From Chromobotia macracanthus (lineage: Eukaryota; Chordata; Actinopteri; Cypriniformes; Botiidae): DNA of 64,000 nucleotides. A program made the position numbers and the translations under genes. Positions within the stretch are counted from its first letter, which is position 1, and each line of letters starts with the position of its first letter. The notes under the pieces were generated by a model. It was not told the DNA's origin and ran no database searches. It saw nothing but the letters and a program-made list of their open reading frames with translations. Shown here piece after piece: positions 26,201 through 37,972 of this stretch. Location: the NCBI GenBank assembly GCA_036877525.1, contig JAZGTH010000002.1, forward strand, positions 11,157,501 to 11,221,500, read 5' to 3'.

Positions 26201-29200
26201 CATTGGGAAGTCCAATTCATTTATTTGAAATTTTCTAATTTTATTTAGATGTAAGAACTATAAATGATTAATCAAAAACCCTTTGAATTTTTGACTTTAT
26301 TAACTTTGGTCAATTCTGGCCTTGGTACTTGGATTCCAGGACTTGTGTATAATATTTTTGATGTTTGGTACTTAAAAATCTCCTTTGTGAAGATTTTCCT
26401 CTGTATGCACTGCCTAGCATAAACACAACATGACCTGAATTAATCCCACAGAGTCAGAGTCTGTCACGTTAAATTCATCTAAGGTTTCATAGCAAACACT
26501 AAACAAAACCATGTAAATCTCCCCACATCAGCTGCCGGGCGTAACGTCCTGTTCCCCACGGGGAGAGTTAAAGCTCACCCTGAGCGACACGTAACTCGAG
26601 ACGAGGTCAAAGAGAAACAAAAGCAGTTAAAAGTACAAACATCAAATGTTATGGCTATCCACGTCCTATCCTGTATTGTTTCATTTCACTCAGGGGGTCA
26701 GACAAACGTCTGTACACAGCATAACCCAGAGGGACTTGTGGGTACCGTGACACTTAAACCATCCTTTTTAAGGCCTTCCCACCTAACAGGGAACATTCTC
26801 AGATCATTGGCTAATGTTCTCACAAAGTTATCAAAAGTTCTTGTAGTAACGTTAGTAGAACATTTTTTAATGTTTTATATATATATATTTATATATCATA
26901 ACAAAAAATTTTTTTTTAAGTTGTTAGTGAAACGTTTAAAAATGTTACATGATTTAATCAAATGTTTGAATGTTCTTATAAAGTAGCAATAACGTTAAAA
27001 CAACATCTAACAAAACTGGACATTTTGAACGTTCCTAGAATGTTCAAAATACCATTTTTATCATTTTAGTCACTTAATGGAAACGTTCAGGAAATGCTCA
27101 TACAACCTAAAATTATTAGCTGGGTGTTCACACAGGACATGTTCTGGTGCCTGTCCGAGCTGTTTTTAAATAGTTTTTTAATTGGAGTTTGATTTCAAAG
27201 CGTGTCTCCAGACACCTGCAGTCTGTTCCATTACGTTACACAGGGCCTCACTGTTTTTAAACACAGTGTGTGAACGGGCCCTTATGACACGCTAATTGTT
27301 TCCACTTTTACCCTGCAGTAACCTGAAGTGCCTCAGTCAGGGACGTACAGGATCTCCATAACACTTTACATGCACTTTTATGCTTTTAAGTGGCTGTTAT
27401 CAGGTACCTCTGACACAAAACCTGAACATTACGGTATCAATTCATTTAACTGAGTAGGAATGGTTATCTCAACAACAACCATAAAGACAGTATGAATTAC
27501 TAGAGTTACTTAATAGCTTAACTATCTGTAAGAATGAGTGAATTCTGTTGTGCTACTTCAGTTGTAAACTATAAGCGCTCTGAACCTTTAGAATATGGGC
27601 CAGGGTTATGACATTACGTATTGTATAATGTTGTTGTAAATTCTACTGCTTTAAATATGCCACCAAGATTCTGTTATCTAGCCGCTTATGCAAGAACTTG
27701 GGATGGTCCTGAAAGCACCAAACAAACCAGAAATGCTCAGCATCACATGCCATCCAGCAAAAGTGTGAGTATGAATTTGTGTTATGTTATAGACAGATGA
27801 TTTCTAGCTATTATTGCAAAATAAAAATCTTAAAGCTTCAATCTGTAATGTTTTTGGGTACAAAATTAACATGACAGATCATTGTTCAAAACGGTCTCCT
27901 TATCTCCCTGATTTGCAACGGTAAGTTTATAATACTGATTTGATTTTGAGCTGTCAGAGAAATATCAGTTTGGATTCATTTGACTTCAGTATACGTAATG
28001 AAAAGAACATAAATAAAGCTAAAATTGTTATGTTACAGACAGAGATTGCGGAAGAGAGGTGAAATTTACTAACTGCAGCTTTAAATATTAATGGTAGTAC
28101 ATCGTTTTTTTGTTAAGAAAAAAGTTATGTTTTAATAAAGAATATACAAATATGTATATTTTACTGATGCATATTAAATTTTATAATGTTGCTAAAAATG
28201 ACATCATGGCTCTCACCTTCAGGAAGCTCTTGGCGGCCGTGCGACAGGATTTGTAATATTCACTGTAGTTCATGGTTTTCCAATCTTCTCCTTCCTTCCA
28301 GCCCAGCGCGGTATAGTTACCATAGTGTTGAACTGCAGAGGTAAACATCTGGTTTACAGTCACCGGGGGCTCGGCGGCGGGGCCTGACTCACTCATCCGG
28401 AGCTTCACCTCTCCATCCCTGCGTGTGGTCCAGAGCTCTGTGGCCTGAGGAGGCAGGGAGAGAGAGTTGGGACGAGGGGTGGCACCTGCAAGAGAGAGGT
28501 CAAAGGTCAGAACAGTGCTACTGAAATTTTCATTTATTTCCATTTTAGTTTCATGTTAACAACGGGGACACTTTGTAATTGTCTTAATTTAAAGAGACAG
28601 TGTGTATTTTATCCGTCACTAGCGGCACCAATTGTGAATTGTAATCTGTTTGTTTCAGCAGCCCAACGTATTTCCTTAAGCAATGGTGTGACTTTGAGGT
28701 GGGGCTAATTTGCCCCAACAATGGCAGACTGTAAGTGCTTTCGCAAATCATTGTTTTCATAAATCAGTCTGGTGCCACTAGTTGTGCAGAAGTAACACAC
28801 GTTACCTTTAAAAAAAGAAACTTGCCAGATTAATAGGAAGTAACATTTATTAACAAGAATTTGACTTGAATGATTTAGCAGCTTTTAATAAAATGAGCAG
28901 AAAGTCGCTCCACGCATTAAGCAACTTCCTGCACAGTGTCAATCAGATACAACCATGTTCCTCTAGTGTATATACAGACCACACGTTTTGCAAAACCACT
29001 CAGAATGAAAAAACAGATAAATTATATCTGTATATCTGGGGTCATGTGACCTCATTACAAGATGACCTCATTCAAAATGCTGTTATCTTATATAAACACG
29101 ACAGACAACAGCAGAGTGACAGACCTCCTGCAAGTTCACACACAGGCTATTTTCAAATGACTCTGTAATGTTTAACTTTTACGCCTCATGTGTAAAGCTC

Positions 29201-30291
29201 TCATGTGCCTGTTAAAATTGTCTAAATCTCCATAAAAAACAATGTCTTCCTGTGTCAAAAGGAACAGGAAATTGACCTGCACAGGGGCAGCAGCTTCCTC
29301 TAACAGAGCGTGCGAAGGTCCTACTGACTGTAAGTTCTCGAAAAGTTACATAAGAGATTATTTTTAAGTAGGGAAATACTGAGGAACACCGATGCATGTC
29401 CTTCCAGTAAGTTCACGCACTGGCCAGCTTTCCATCCGTCTTTATCTCTCGAATGCAGAACTCTATGCACATGTAGTGGTTTTGGGACCTATAAAGACGT
29501 TCAAGGCCTGTGTGTTTAAAGTGGGTGGTTAAGCTCTCTGCAGCCTCTGGATGAGTGTGTGTGCAAATGAAGAGTCCCTGGCAAGTTTGCATGTCTGAGC
29601 GAGTGCTTCATCCACATGAGAGTTTGTTTGTTTGTAAGAGAGTGAGAGTGTGTTCTGGACATTTCACCCAAGTGTCTGAAGTGATTTGAGAGTGTTTGTG
29701 AAAACTGAGTGTGTGATCTCACCTGATTCTGTGTGTACGCTCTGCTGAGCTTTGGGGTTTATCTGCTCTTCCCTAGCGCATGCCGATTCCTCCTCCGATG
29801 ACTCACTGTGCAGAAATCAGTCCAAAAAAATCATGATCAAATAATGGATTTTCCAGACGAGCAGCATTCTGCACAGCAGAAACTCTCTCTCAGAGATTCT
29901 TGTGAGTATCGCCCTACATGGCTCAATACTCTGTATTTATTTTCAGTTTAAATGTGTTAACTACCTCTATGTCCAGGTCGGACAGACTGAAAAACCAAGC
30001 AAAGGCTGCAAAATAGATGTGTATTCATGATCCAAAACTTCAGGATATTTTGATAGAAAAATATCTTTGATAATGTCTTGAATAACATCATTCTCGTGTT
30101 TACAAACACAATCCTAATGTTAAGAATGTGTCTGGTAGTTATGTGTACATGAAACAGAAAAAACAGAGAAAAACTAACTTTGCCATAGACTCAGTGTTGA
30201 CATCTTCCAGGGAGGCCAGACTGTCCCCGGTTCCACAGGACTGGAGGAGGCCTGCGTCTCCTGGATGCTCCATTGCTACAGCTGTGGACAT
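19254..30291 (-). CDS. acsbg2: Bubblegum-family long-chain acyl-CoA synthetase (14 coding exons, complete)
   Basis: Orthologue of ACSBG2, which activates long-chain fatty acids (ATP + fatty acid + CoA to acyl-CoA + AMP + PPi). Coding exons in transcript order: 30291-30179, 29805-29723, 28485-28217, 26042-25954, 25225-25105, 24768-24688, 24588-24439, 24206-24030, 22747-22566, 21958-21716, 21412-21195, 21045-20906, 20094-19848, 19372-19254. Phases match throughout and the total is 2232 nt, 743 residues (human ACSBG2 about 666). The start is the first ATG after an acceptor at 30312 (context GCCATGT); the next in-frame ATG is six codons on. Landmarks: LGLERYHGVGILGFNSTEWF, YTSGTTGQPKGVMLSHDN (about 285-302), ETVVSYLPLSHIAAQ, FMGVPRVWEKM, ELYGMSESSGPHTIS (about 480-494), GWLHSGDLG (about 552-560), ITAGGENIPPVPIE, ending in PSK and TAG. 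Gene order supports ACSBG2 over ACSBG1. The N-terminal 65 residues are poorly conserved and acidic. Confidence 0.93.
20348..20363 (+). promoter_or_regulatory. CTCF-like motif
   Basis: CCATCAGGGGGCGCAC, differing at one position from the vertebrate CTCF core CCACCAGGGGGCGC. It lies in acsbg2 intron 12. Binding is inferred from motif match only. Confidence 0.4.
21195..21958 (-). other. acsbg2: acsbg2 exons 10-11: adenylate-forming core
   Basis: Exon 10 (21958-21716) carries FRKVRKALGLD, CYTGAAPIT and ELYGMSESSGPHTIS, whose E-L-Y-G-M-S-E block packs around the adenylate. Exon 11 (21412-21195) carries GEICFWGRHVFMGYL and EGWLHSGDLG, whose aspartate binds the ribose of AMP, and ends in ITGRIK, the hinge to the C-terminal subdomain. 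The serine at the junction is split AG|C, which fixes the exon 10 donor at 21715. Confidence 0.9.
21514..21760 (-). repeat. acsbg2: Minisatellite duplicating an exon end and splice donor
   Basis: Five copies of ACCTGGTCAGTCTGAAGGCA (plus strand) start at 21514, 21567, 21616, 21665 and 21714: spacings 53, 49, 49 and 49 bases. The copy at 21714 is the true 3' end of acsbg2 exon 10 with donor AG|GTACAC; the other four lie in the intron, each pairing about 35 bases of former exon with the same donor and a short TG run. The outermost copy is the most diverged. Confidence 0.9.
22748..24029 (-). other. acsbg2: acsbg2 intron 8
   Basis: A 1.3-kb intron in which the only structure seen is a TA run near 23146 and an ATCT tetranucleotide array at about 23199-23255. 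No exon-like signals matching the family. Confidence 0.7.
23199..23255. repeat. ATCT tetranucleotide microsatellite
   Basis: About 14 tandem ATCT units, interrupted only at the right end (CTATCCATCT). Likely length-polymorphic. Confidence 0.95.
24439..24588 (-). other. acsbg2: acsbg2 exon 7: AMP-binding signature
   Basis: Fifty codons running WAEFMELGRNEPDTRLDDII then SSQKPNQCCTLIYTSGTTGQ PKGVMLSHDN. YTSGTTGxPKG is the phosphate-binding loop shared by adenylate-forming enzymes, and all its key residues are present. The acceptor was placed at 24589 because it joins ...KKPNLYT to WAEFMELG exactly as in human. Confidence 0.92.
25683..25922. mobile_element. GCTAACA-type inverted-repeat element, copy 1
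   Basis: Opens with CCCAGCTACCAGGGAACCTT and closes with TTACAGCCTAAAATTGTTGG. Both ends are worn; the right end has lost the terminal GCTGGG. It lies in acsbg2 intron 4. Confidence 0.6.
26778..27125. mobile_element. GCTAACA-type inverted-repeat element, copy 2
   Basis: Left end CACCTAACAGGGAACATTCT, right end CAACCTAAAATTATTAGCTG. The interior carries an ATATAT stretch and the alternating AACGTT-rich arms of the family. Confidence 0.65.
27832..28085. repeat. AAAGCTTCAATC-family dispersed repeat
   Basis: Begins TTAAAGCTTCAATCTGTAAT and ends AACTGCAGCTTTAAA, forming short inverted termini. Related sequence recurs at 30443-30803, 52540-52700 and 59957-60265. Confidence 0.5.
28486..29722 (-). 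other. acsbg2: acsbg2 intron 2
   Basis: A 1.2-kb intron. The part at 28590-28815 has weak inverted ends (TTTAAAGAGACAGTGTGT and ACACACGTTACCTTTAAA) and is probably another small element. Nothing else recognised. Confidence 0.6.
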
Positions 30292-30442
30292 GGCCGTTGG
30301 TTCACAAGTCACTAAAAAGACACACAATGTTAAAAGGAAGTGGTCACACAGTTCTGTTTTAAAAGCCAAATGCCAACATCTAAATAGAGAAAGGTTTCTG
30401 AAAGCCAATATACAATGTAACATTTGCAACCTCACTAAAAAT

Positions 30443-30803
30443 GTTTAGGTTTTTGCCTCTCTACTGCTATCTCTGTTTGAAACATAAAACTGCAGGTTAC
30501 TTGACAAGTTATTTTCTTAATGTGGATGACAGGTTTAAAAGTAAACAACAGTAAGAGCAAGCTACAATCACTGCACCATCTACAGTACCCTGACATGCGA
30601 AATAATAGCCAGATCTTCTGCTTTCTGTTAATAGACAGACATTTCCTGCAAAATTGGACCCCACAGCTCAAATTATAAATCATTATTATAAATAATATAA
30701 CTTTTTATTGCGAGCAGGGGTAAGGAGATCATGTTGAACACTGTTCTGTCACATACTTGCTCAATAACTGTTTTTTGTTTAAGTTATGGATTGCACCTTT
30801 AAA
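30443..30803. repeat. AAAGCTTCAATC-family dispersed repeat
   Basis: Contains TGCCTCTCTACTGCTATCTC, CTGCAGGTTACTT and TTGCTCAATAACTGTTTT in the same order as the copy at 59957-60265, and ends GGATTGCACCTTTAAA. Confidence 0.55.
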
Positions 30804-31311
30804 CATTTATTTAATATGACCTTTACTCAAAAATAACTTTGTTATTTTAAAAATAATAAATAACAAAAAATATTTTGAAACAGTAAATTTTCTGTCTTCA
30901 TACTGTCTGTATTGTTCAGACACAGTCACATGGACAAGGATCAAGAGGACAGGAGGAAAAGGTGAGCCACACACAACCAGACAAGCCAAAGGCTAAACCC
31001 AAAGGTAAGCAGCTGATGTGGTGAGCATGTGAGAGTCACACATGCCTCATCTGTCACAGCGGACTAACACATAAACAGGATTTTCCTTTTTTTTCAAATG
31101 GTTTTAGCCTTTAGTGAAATCTTCAGTAAAGTTTCTTCTGTCAATCAAAGGACACCTTCATAATTTTGCTATGGCACATTGTATAAAACCTCACTCTGTT
31201 ATTTCAAACCCTAGAGGCCAAGTCCCAAAATCTCCCTTCAACTCCTTTTGTATAACATTATAAAGCTATAAAATGGCAATTTCATAGACAAATGAACACA
31301 TTATTTCTTAC

Positions 31312-31509
31312 CAGTGCTGCCTCAGTTTCTATCAGAAAGGCTATTGTGTCCATGTACAGGAAATACATCATCGTGTTCTGGAAAAATAATACTGCCCACC
31401 ACTGTATCATTTTCTGCCCTCTCCATTCCAGAGCATGACCTCTGCACTTTTACAACAGCATGTTGTTTTAACACATGCCAGCAGCTCTCCTGATCTTCTC
31501 TAATGAGCT
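31312..31509 (-). other. acsbg2: Candidate non-coding 5' exon of acsbg2
   Basis: Minus-strand span bounded by an acceptor-like TTCTTGTTGTGCCAG and a good donor, ACTG|GTAAGA at 31311. An open frame inside ends in a stop before the donor, so if real it would be untranslated. Purely signal-based; no homology support. Confidence 0.3.
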
Positions 31510-31970
31510 CTGGCACAACAAGAAATGGGCGGCGGTAAGAAAAACAGGCTCATGGAGGTTCAGAACTTAATAAAAGAAAGTAGAACTTGAAATCCAAGTT
31601 CTAAAATTCCCTAATATATACAGTTTGTTTTTTATAACCATGCATTGTTTTGTTTGAGACATTGTTAGGTGCATTTATTTGCCTTACTACAGAGCTCTAC
31701 TGACCTCCTGTCAGTTATTAAAATGAGTTAACCCCCCCATCCTTCCAATCTATTCACCATAGCAACTTCCCTCCTGACTCTAGACCCTGCTGGCTCATCC
31801 CCACCTGCCTTCACCAGGCACCATCAGAGGTGCATGAGATCCTCACAGACACACCATCTCCCTCCATCCCTATCTGGCTCTCAGCATGCAAATCCACTGC
31901 CACTCTTTGGTTAAAATCACACCCTGTGATCCCTGAAGAGTCGCTTGTGTTACATGCTATATTATGAACT

Positions 31971-32180
31971 CAAAAGCAGGGTAGGTGATCTTTTCCAGAA
32001 AAAGATCTTTTCAATCCTTTTTCCACAATTTTAGTTATGCTGGTTGAAAGTCTCTTCACATCCCAAAAAACAATCACTATGCAAAGTGGAATAAATATAT
32101 ATTTTTAGTGGAAGGTACAGGACCATTTAAAAGTTATTAAAGGAATTAAAGGAATGATTAAAGAAATCATCGCATTCGGT
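31971..32180. repeat. TTAAAGGTAGG-family repeat, inverted fragment
   Basis: AGCAGGGTAGGTGATCTTTT followed by TTGAAAGTCTCTTCACATCC, the reverse complement of the interior of the element at 11317-11630. Confidence 0.5.
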
Positions 32181-32751
32181 CCGAATTAAATTCATTCTTA
32201 TGCTTTGTGCCTTTATCTCACTTTAATCATGTCACGTACTTCATGCAAAGCTTTTGGTGGCCATACACACAGCCATGTATATACAAGAGGAAGTTACAGT
32301 ATTCATATCGCTCTAGATACAATCACCTAAAAAAACTTAAGTGGTGTTCTTTCTTAATAATTAATATATTTTTCACAAAGTGTAACGTTACTTGATGTCC
32401 AGCTGGGTGTAATCTCATCCTTAACGTCTAAAATATTTCATACAGGTGTCCAGTGGAGATCTCCTATGATCCTTGTGGGTTTCAGTAATGAGCACACTTG
32501 CCTTGTATTTTCCATTCTGGCACAGCTATGGGACCTTAGGAGAAAAGCCCCAGCTGAATCTGTTCACTGGAGGCCAGGTTCGAGCTGAGATCTGTGCATT
32601 CAGCATCTTTCTTACACAAGATAATCATCACCTTTAGCTCACACGTGTTGTGAAACTAGGTGAGCATGCTGTTTTTTCTTGGTTTACATCATACACAAAT
32701 CCCCAAAAATATGATTCATACCATAAAACAACTGACAAGTTTTAACATATA

Positions 32752-32965
32752 ATAGCCCAAGCAACAATTTTAGGTTGTAAGAACATTTCCCTAACGTTTC
32801 CATTAAGCAACAAAAACACTAAAAGTGTTATTTTGAATGTTTTCCAAACGTTTAAAACATTTCACTAACAACTTAAGAATTAGGCGTTTGATGTATGATA
32901 TATAATGTAAAAAAAGTTCTACTAATGTTACTGTTCTACTAACGTTCTGAGAATGGTTACGTGGT
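32752..32965. mobile_element. GCTAACA-type element, copy 3 (truncated)
   Basis: Starts AGCAACAATTTTAGGTTGTA AGAAC and keeps TTCTACTAACGTTCTGAGAATG near the right, but the terminal GCTGGG is lost on both sides. Confidence 0.55.
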
Positions 32966-34342
32966 TAGTTACGTGGCTAATATATTACTAGCAATTATTT
33001 TTACCTAATTTAAGTAATTACTCTCTAACAATTTCTTGTCTCATATAGATTTCAAGGCTTACATATGTGAACCTATCTTATTTTCCTGTCTGATTATTTA
33101 TTTTCTCTCAATTGCAGCTATTAGGACGAAGACTGTGCAACCAGCATCTTCCCCAGAGCATGATGGGAGAATACAAACACACCAGACGTTGTCCCAAAAC
33201 CCCAAATTGTACACAAACCATGATGCCACACCCCAAATAACAGCCACATCATGTCTCTGCTGTCCAGGCTCCAAACATACAGGACTCAGGTCAGAGCAGG
33301 ATGGGTGGTGATGGGGGGTTGGCGGGGGTTACACTGTTGATATTGCCATGATCAGCCCCCACCCAAAAAAATTACCATCTGTAAGCCAGTACTGAGAGCT
33401 GGGTTTCATTGTATTTACACGAGTAGCTGTTTGTATGATAATACAGGTTAAATTTTAACTTAAACCACAGATTCAATGCTTCATTTGATAGGCTAAAATC
33501 ATGTCACCCGGCACGCAGGCCACGCCTCTACATTTATAGCACAATTCACATCTGTTAACATCCAAAAGCGTCAAACAAGAAAATACACACATACGAACAC
33601 ATATACACATGCTAAAGAGACACCTAACAGAGATCTGTTGCTTTAGAGACATACTCCAAGCTTTTATGATGTGATCCATCATTGCTCATTTCAAACGCTA
33701 TAAAACCATCATGCAAAATCTTAAAACAGAAACTGTAACTTACAATGCATCCTTACAGGCGGGAAAATAATTCAGCTCTGTCTTTGGATTTCCTGTTTCA
33801 AAAGCTTACTGGCAGTTTCCTTTGGTGTGTCAACGTTTGGTTCAGACACAGCCGGCAGACTCAAAAATGGTGGCTGCTTCCTCACGCCCTACAACCGTGC
33901 ATAAACCACATTCATTTTCAAACACAGAGCTTTCCCCTCCACCGAAACCACACCCTCAACAGCACCATCACCCCCCTGCTGTATCCTCCTCCCCCCCAAC
34001 AAAAAACACTCTTCATGCTCTGATTGGCTGAAATCGCTCACACCACAGTGCTCATCCCTCCAAATATGGGCATACTGCCTTGTTGAAGGAAAGGGAGGAG
34101 CTTCGAAAACACATGCACCGCTGTCGCTCTAGCATGCAGACCAGTGCATCTGCGATGAGGTTACTGAAGGGTATGTTTGAGTACGACACATCATCTTACA
34201 AATGCAAGAACAGCTGCGCTGACATCAGCCTGCAGATATTCCAGAGACACGTAACCCACATCTGTCCTGCTTACATTAAGTTGATACGCTTAGAACACAA
34301 GACAGATATTGTGCTGTTGTGCACTGGATTTCATCTACACAC

Positions 34343-34806
34343 TTGAATCTTTAAAGAATAATTCACAAATTAAATAAAAAAAATCTGTCATTATTTATTC
34401 ACTTTTATGGCTTTCCAAACCCATGTGACTTCCCAGCTAACAGGGAACGTTCTCAGAACGCTGGCTAACATTCTCTAAAAGATACCAAGAAACCAGATCA
34501 ACAGATCTGGTTACAACAGATCCATATCACAAAACTGAGTTTATTATTTGAACTGATGTCCCCAAGAGCAACTTTCTGACGCAATACAACGCAAAAGTAT
34601 GATATGGCTTTATGATTTATGATCACTTTTATGATGCTTTTTAAAAATCATTTTGGACCTTAACAGCACCGGTCCTCTTACCATCTATTTTTATTTAAAG
34701 AGTGACTGCGAGATTCTCCAGATATTTTCTTTTGTGTTCCACAAGGAAAGTCATACCGGTTTGAAATGCCATGAGTAAATAATAAGAACAATTTTTAAAT
34801 GAACTT
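34343..34806. mobile_element. GGATAGTTCA-family element interrupted by another insertion
   Basis: Left part TTTAAAGAATAATTCACAAA with TTATTCACTTTTATGGCTTT to about 34430; then at 34432 a GCTAACA-type left end (CCCAGCTAACAGGGAACGTT); the GGATAGTTCA-family right part returns as GAAATGCCATGAGTAAATAA near 34762. Read as a nested insertion, the inner copy reduced to one end. Confidence 0.5.
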
Positions 34807-36085
34807 GTACCTTCAGATTACTTCAGAGTACCTTTAGAGTTGACGTTCATCTCAGATCTCAAGCTTTGTTCTTCTGACACAATTTACTGCCTTCATTGCA
34901 TGACCACCCACAAAAGCACTTGACTTGTTTCATATCCCATCTCTCAGCCTCACCATGAAACCAAACCCCTTAAATAGAAAGAGATGTACGGGCAAAAACT
35001 GCTAAAACAGAGAAGTTCTCATGAGAGAAGTTTAAAAACACTTGATAAATGTGCATGATGCTCTGTAGGGCTATCACTGGTCACAATCAACAGATTTAGG
35101 TCACAAAAAACAGCTACACAAAGCCTAATTTTAGCACATTACAATTGAAGCTGCTTCCGTGCTTAACAGCTCGGTCCTGTATTTCTTGTTTGTTGGTTTT
35201 GTAACAAAGTTAATGTGTTTAGAAGATGCCACTTCTGGCAATGCAAAAAATAAATGTGAGGCATTAATATGCAAAAAAAGGAAGAATTTATTGTGGTGAG
35301 GGGAAGTTTTTAAGAGCTGCCGTGTGTCTTTAGGTTTTGCATACGGTAAGCTATTGTGGAAAGATTCTAAATGTAAGTGAAGAGGAGGCTTTGACCCCAA
35401 AGGTCAGTGAAAGATTTAGCACGAGCATGTTGAAACTACAATTGAAAACGCAGGAAGCGTTTTTCTTTGGCCGAGCGCTTCACCGCAAAAGAAACATTCT
35501 GTCACTGTTTACTCCATCGTCATTCAAAGCCCATATGCTATAATTTTCTTCATTGAACACCAAAGAAAAAACATTCAAAAAATGCAGATTGTCAGACAAG
35601 AAAAATCACCATAAAAGTAGTCTGTATGCTAAGTTTTCCATATCTTCTGAACCATTTAATGGTGTTGTCTGAGAAACAGACTGAAACGTAAGTTCTTCTG
35701 AAGTTCATGTCTAGCACAGGTGTGGTGTTTTTTAATCTAGATGTGAGATGTGAGTGGAGGTGAAGATTATCTGTGAATATAATATGGTTTCAGAAGATTT
35801 TTATGATGCAGTCATATGGAATATTTCTGGACAAACCAACTCATGTGAGGTTATTGATATATTGTTTCTTTGATTACACATACCCTGAAAGTGCTACATA
35901 TTTTTAATGAATAAATAATAAACTATATAATAATAATAAACTAAAGCGAGGAAGAAAAAACTATAAATAAAACTAAATAAAAACATCAGGCTTACAACTG
36001 TGAAACTGTTTTACCTTTAAACACATTTAAATGTAGGTGATGTTACTTTTCCCTTAAATCAACTAATTGCCTAAATTTTGTGTTG

Positions 36086-36344
36086 ATACACTTTTAAAAA
36101 TATAGGTTCTTTAAAGGTTCTTCTTAGCAATGCTACAGAAGAACCATTACTGGTTCCCCAAAGAACCTTTCAGTCAAAGGTTCTTAAAAGAACCATTACT
36201 TTCTTACCTTTTTATAGTTTAAAAATCCTTTTTGTGAAACAAAATGGTTCTACGAATGTTAAAAGTTCTTTATGGAACTGTATAGCCAAAAATGGTTCTT
36301 TTATGGTGTTGTTTCTTTGGCAGACAATCTTTTTAAGAGTGTAT
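36086..36344. mobile_element. Inverted-repeat element rich in GGTTCTTT/AAAGAACC
   Basis: Ends ACACTTTTAAAAATATAGGT and TTTTTAAGAGTGT, with many internal GGTTCTTT and AAAGAACC blocks that pair with one another. A common fish repeat type; no coding capacity. Confidence 0.65.
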
Positions 36345-36967
36345 CCCATGACACATTTCCCAGTTTCACTCACAGGAACAGGAAGTTTCTGCTTCAGCTC
36401 ACTGGAACAGGAAAGCCCAGTTTCCTTTTAAACAGGATAGCTCAAGTTGACATCACATCACTTCAGAATTCCCGGTCTCTCCATGCAATCTGAGACATTC
36501 CCTGTACGTGTACTAGTTACTAATTAAAGTCTGAAACCAGCTGTCAGTGTTTGAATATGTTATTGACACATTTGCCATATCATGTCTTTAACACTGATTA
36601 CACTATAACCATATGGTTTATTATCCAGTGTTTACATGACAGGAAATAGCTTTTGAACCAATCTAGAACACACAGAAACATTCCTATTGACTCATTAGCA
36701 ACCTCAGCCTTTGAGATTCTGAATTTATGGGCACTGAAACAAAACCAAACCCCCATCGTAAAGGAAACTACCTGATGTTTCACCAGTTTGCTCATGTGAC
36801 CTGGTAGATGACTGTAAATGTTATGGGTAATTTGATTTTAGTGTGATTCATTGCCTCACTTACTTGTGTATACTCTTTCAAGATCTTTTGGCCTGGCTTG
36901 CTTGAAAACATATTAGGTGATCATTTGCATATCTCATGCAGCTGTGCTTAAGCATAATGTCATAATG

Positions 36968-37247
36968 CTAACAACTTTAGGTTGTAAGAATGTTTTGCTA
37001 ATGTTTCCATTAGGTAACAATATTTTTACTATTATATATATATATATAGAAAGTTCTAGCAATGTTCAAAACGTCTAGTTTTTTTTATATGTTGTAACAT
37101 TATTAAACTTTTTTTAATTTGGTAACGTTTTCAAACCGTTCCACTAACACCTTAAGATATGATATGCAACTATCAGCGATACTGCAAGAATGTTTTATGA
37201 TAACGTTGGGAGAACGTTCTGAGAATGTTCCCTGTCAGCTAGGGTGG
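36968..37247. mobile_element. GCTAACA-type element, copy 4
   Basis: Left GCTAACAACTTTAGGTTGTA, right ACGTTCTGAGAATGTTCCCT GTCAGC. Orientation is opposite to copies 1 and 2. Confidence 0.65.
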
Positions 37248-37360
37248 TGGATGTGCTTTCACAGACATGCAAGACAAGGATCAAGGGTAGTCTAAATAAT
37301 TCAGCTGTAATTTTAAATGTCATCACTGACATTGTGACCTTGCAGCATTGCCCGACCTCC

Positions 37361-37412
37361 GACAACCAATGACAGGGTGGGTTTGGAGCACCATGCGATT
37401 ACGTCACTTCCG
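37361..37412. promoter_or_regulatory. Isolated CCAAT and CRE/ETS-like motif pair
   Basis: CAACCAAT at 37363-37370 and ATTACGTCACTTCCG at 37398-37412; the latter reads CGGAAGTGACGTAAT on the minus strand, an ETS site fused to a CRE half as found in many CpG promoters. The flanks (about 37400-37480) are CpG-richer than their surroundings and lie between two dispersed elements. The transcript it might drive is unknown. Confidence 0.35.
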
Positions 37413-37687
37413 TTCTGCAACACTGCTGGCTTGGCAGAGAAGCATCTGGCGCGAGATAGGGAGGTTACTCGCGGTCATTGACATTCCTCATCAGTGAGAC
37501 TTATCAGTGTGCTCTAGTGCCCTTGTCAGTGTACACTACCAAGAATCTTATGCTAATGCTGGTAGAGTTACTAGGCAATTAAAAAGCTCTACTCGTGAGT
37601 GATCTAGGAAAGCGGCTGTATATACTGAGACACAAATATTGCGCTTTAATTAATTATAATGACGTGCTTGTTGATATATCTATCTGC

Positions 37688-37972
37688 CCAGTTCATAATT
37701 TTAAGTTGCAAGAACGTTTTCATTAAGAAACAAAACGTAAAAATGTCATTTTTAAAGTTCTAGAAACGCTCAAAACGTCACGTTTTATAGACGTTGCATT
37801 AACGTTATTGCCTGATTAAAAGCATGTTATTAAACATTTTTGAATTCTTTAATATTTTAATAACGTTACGCTAACAACTGAAGAATAGAGAGAACGTTAT
37901 ACATAACGTTAAAAAGGTTCTGCCAACGTTACTGCACGAACGTTTTGGTTAACTTTGACAGAACTGTACGGA
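37688..37972. mobile_element. GCTAACA-type element, copy 5
   Basis: AATTTTAAGTTGCAAGAACG at the left; repeated TAACGTT blocks and TGCACGAACGTTTTGG toward the right. Terminal bases are diverged. Confidence 0.55.

Larger units (their letters stand above)
26043..28216 (-). other. acsbg2: acsbg2 intron 3
   Basis: A 2.2-kb intron with two dispersed elements (about 26778-27125 and 27832-28085). No additional exon with family similarity is visible; the remainder is AT-rich and unremarkable. Confidence 0.7.
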
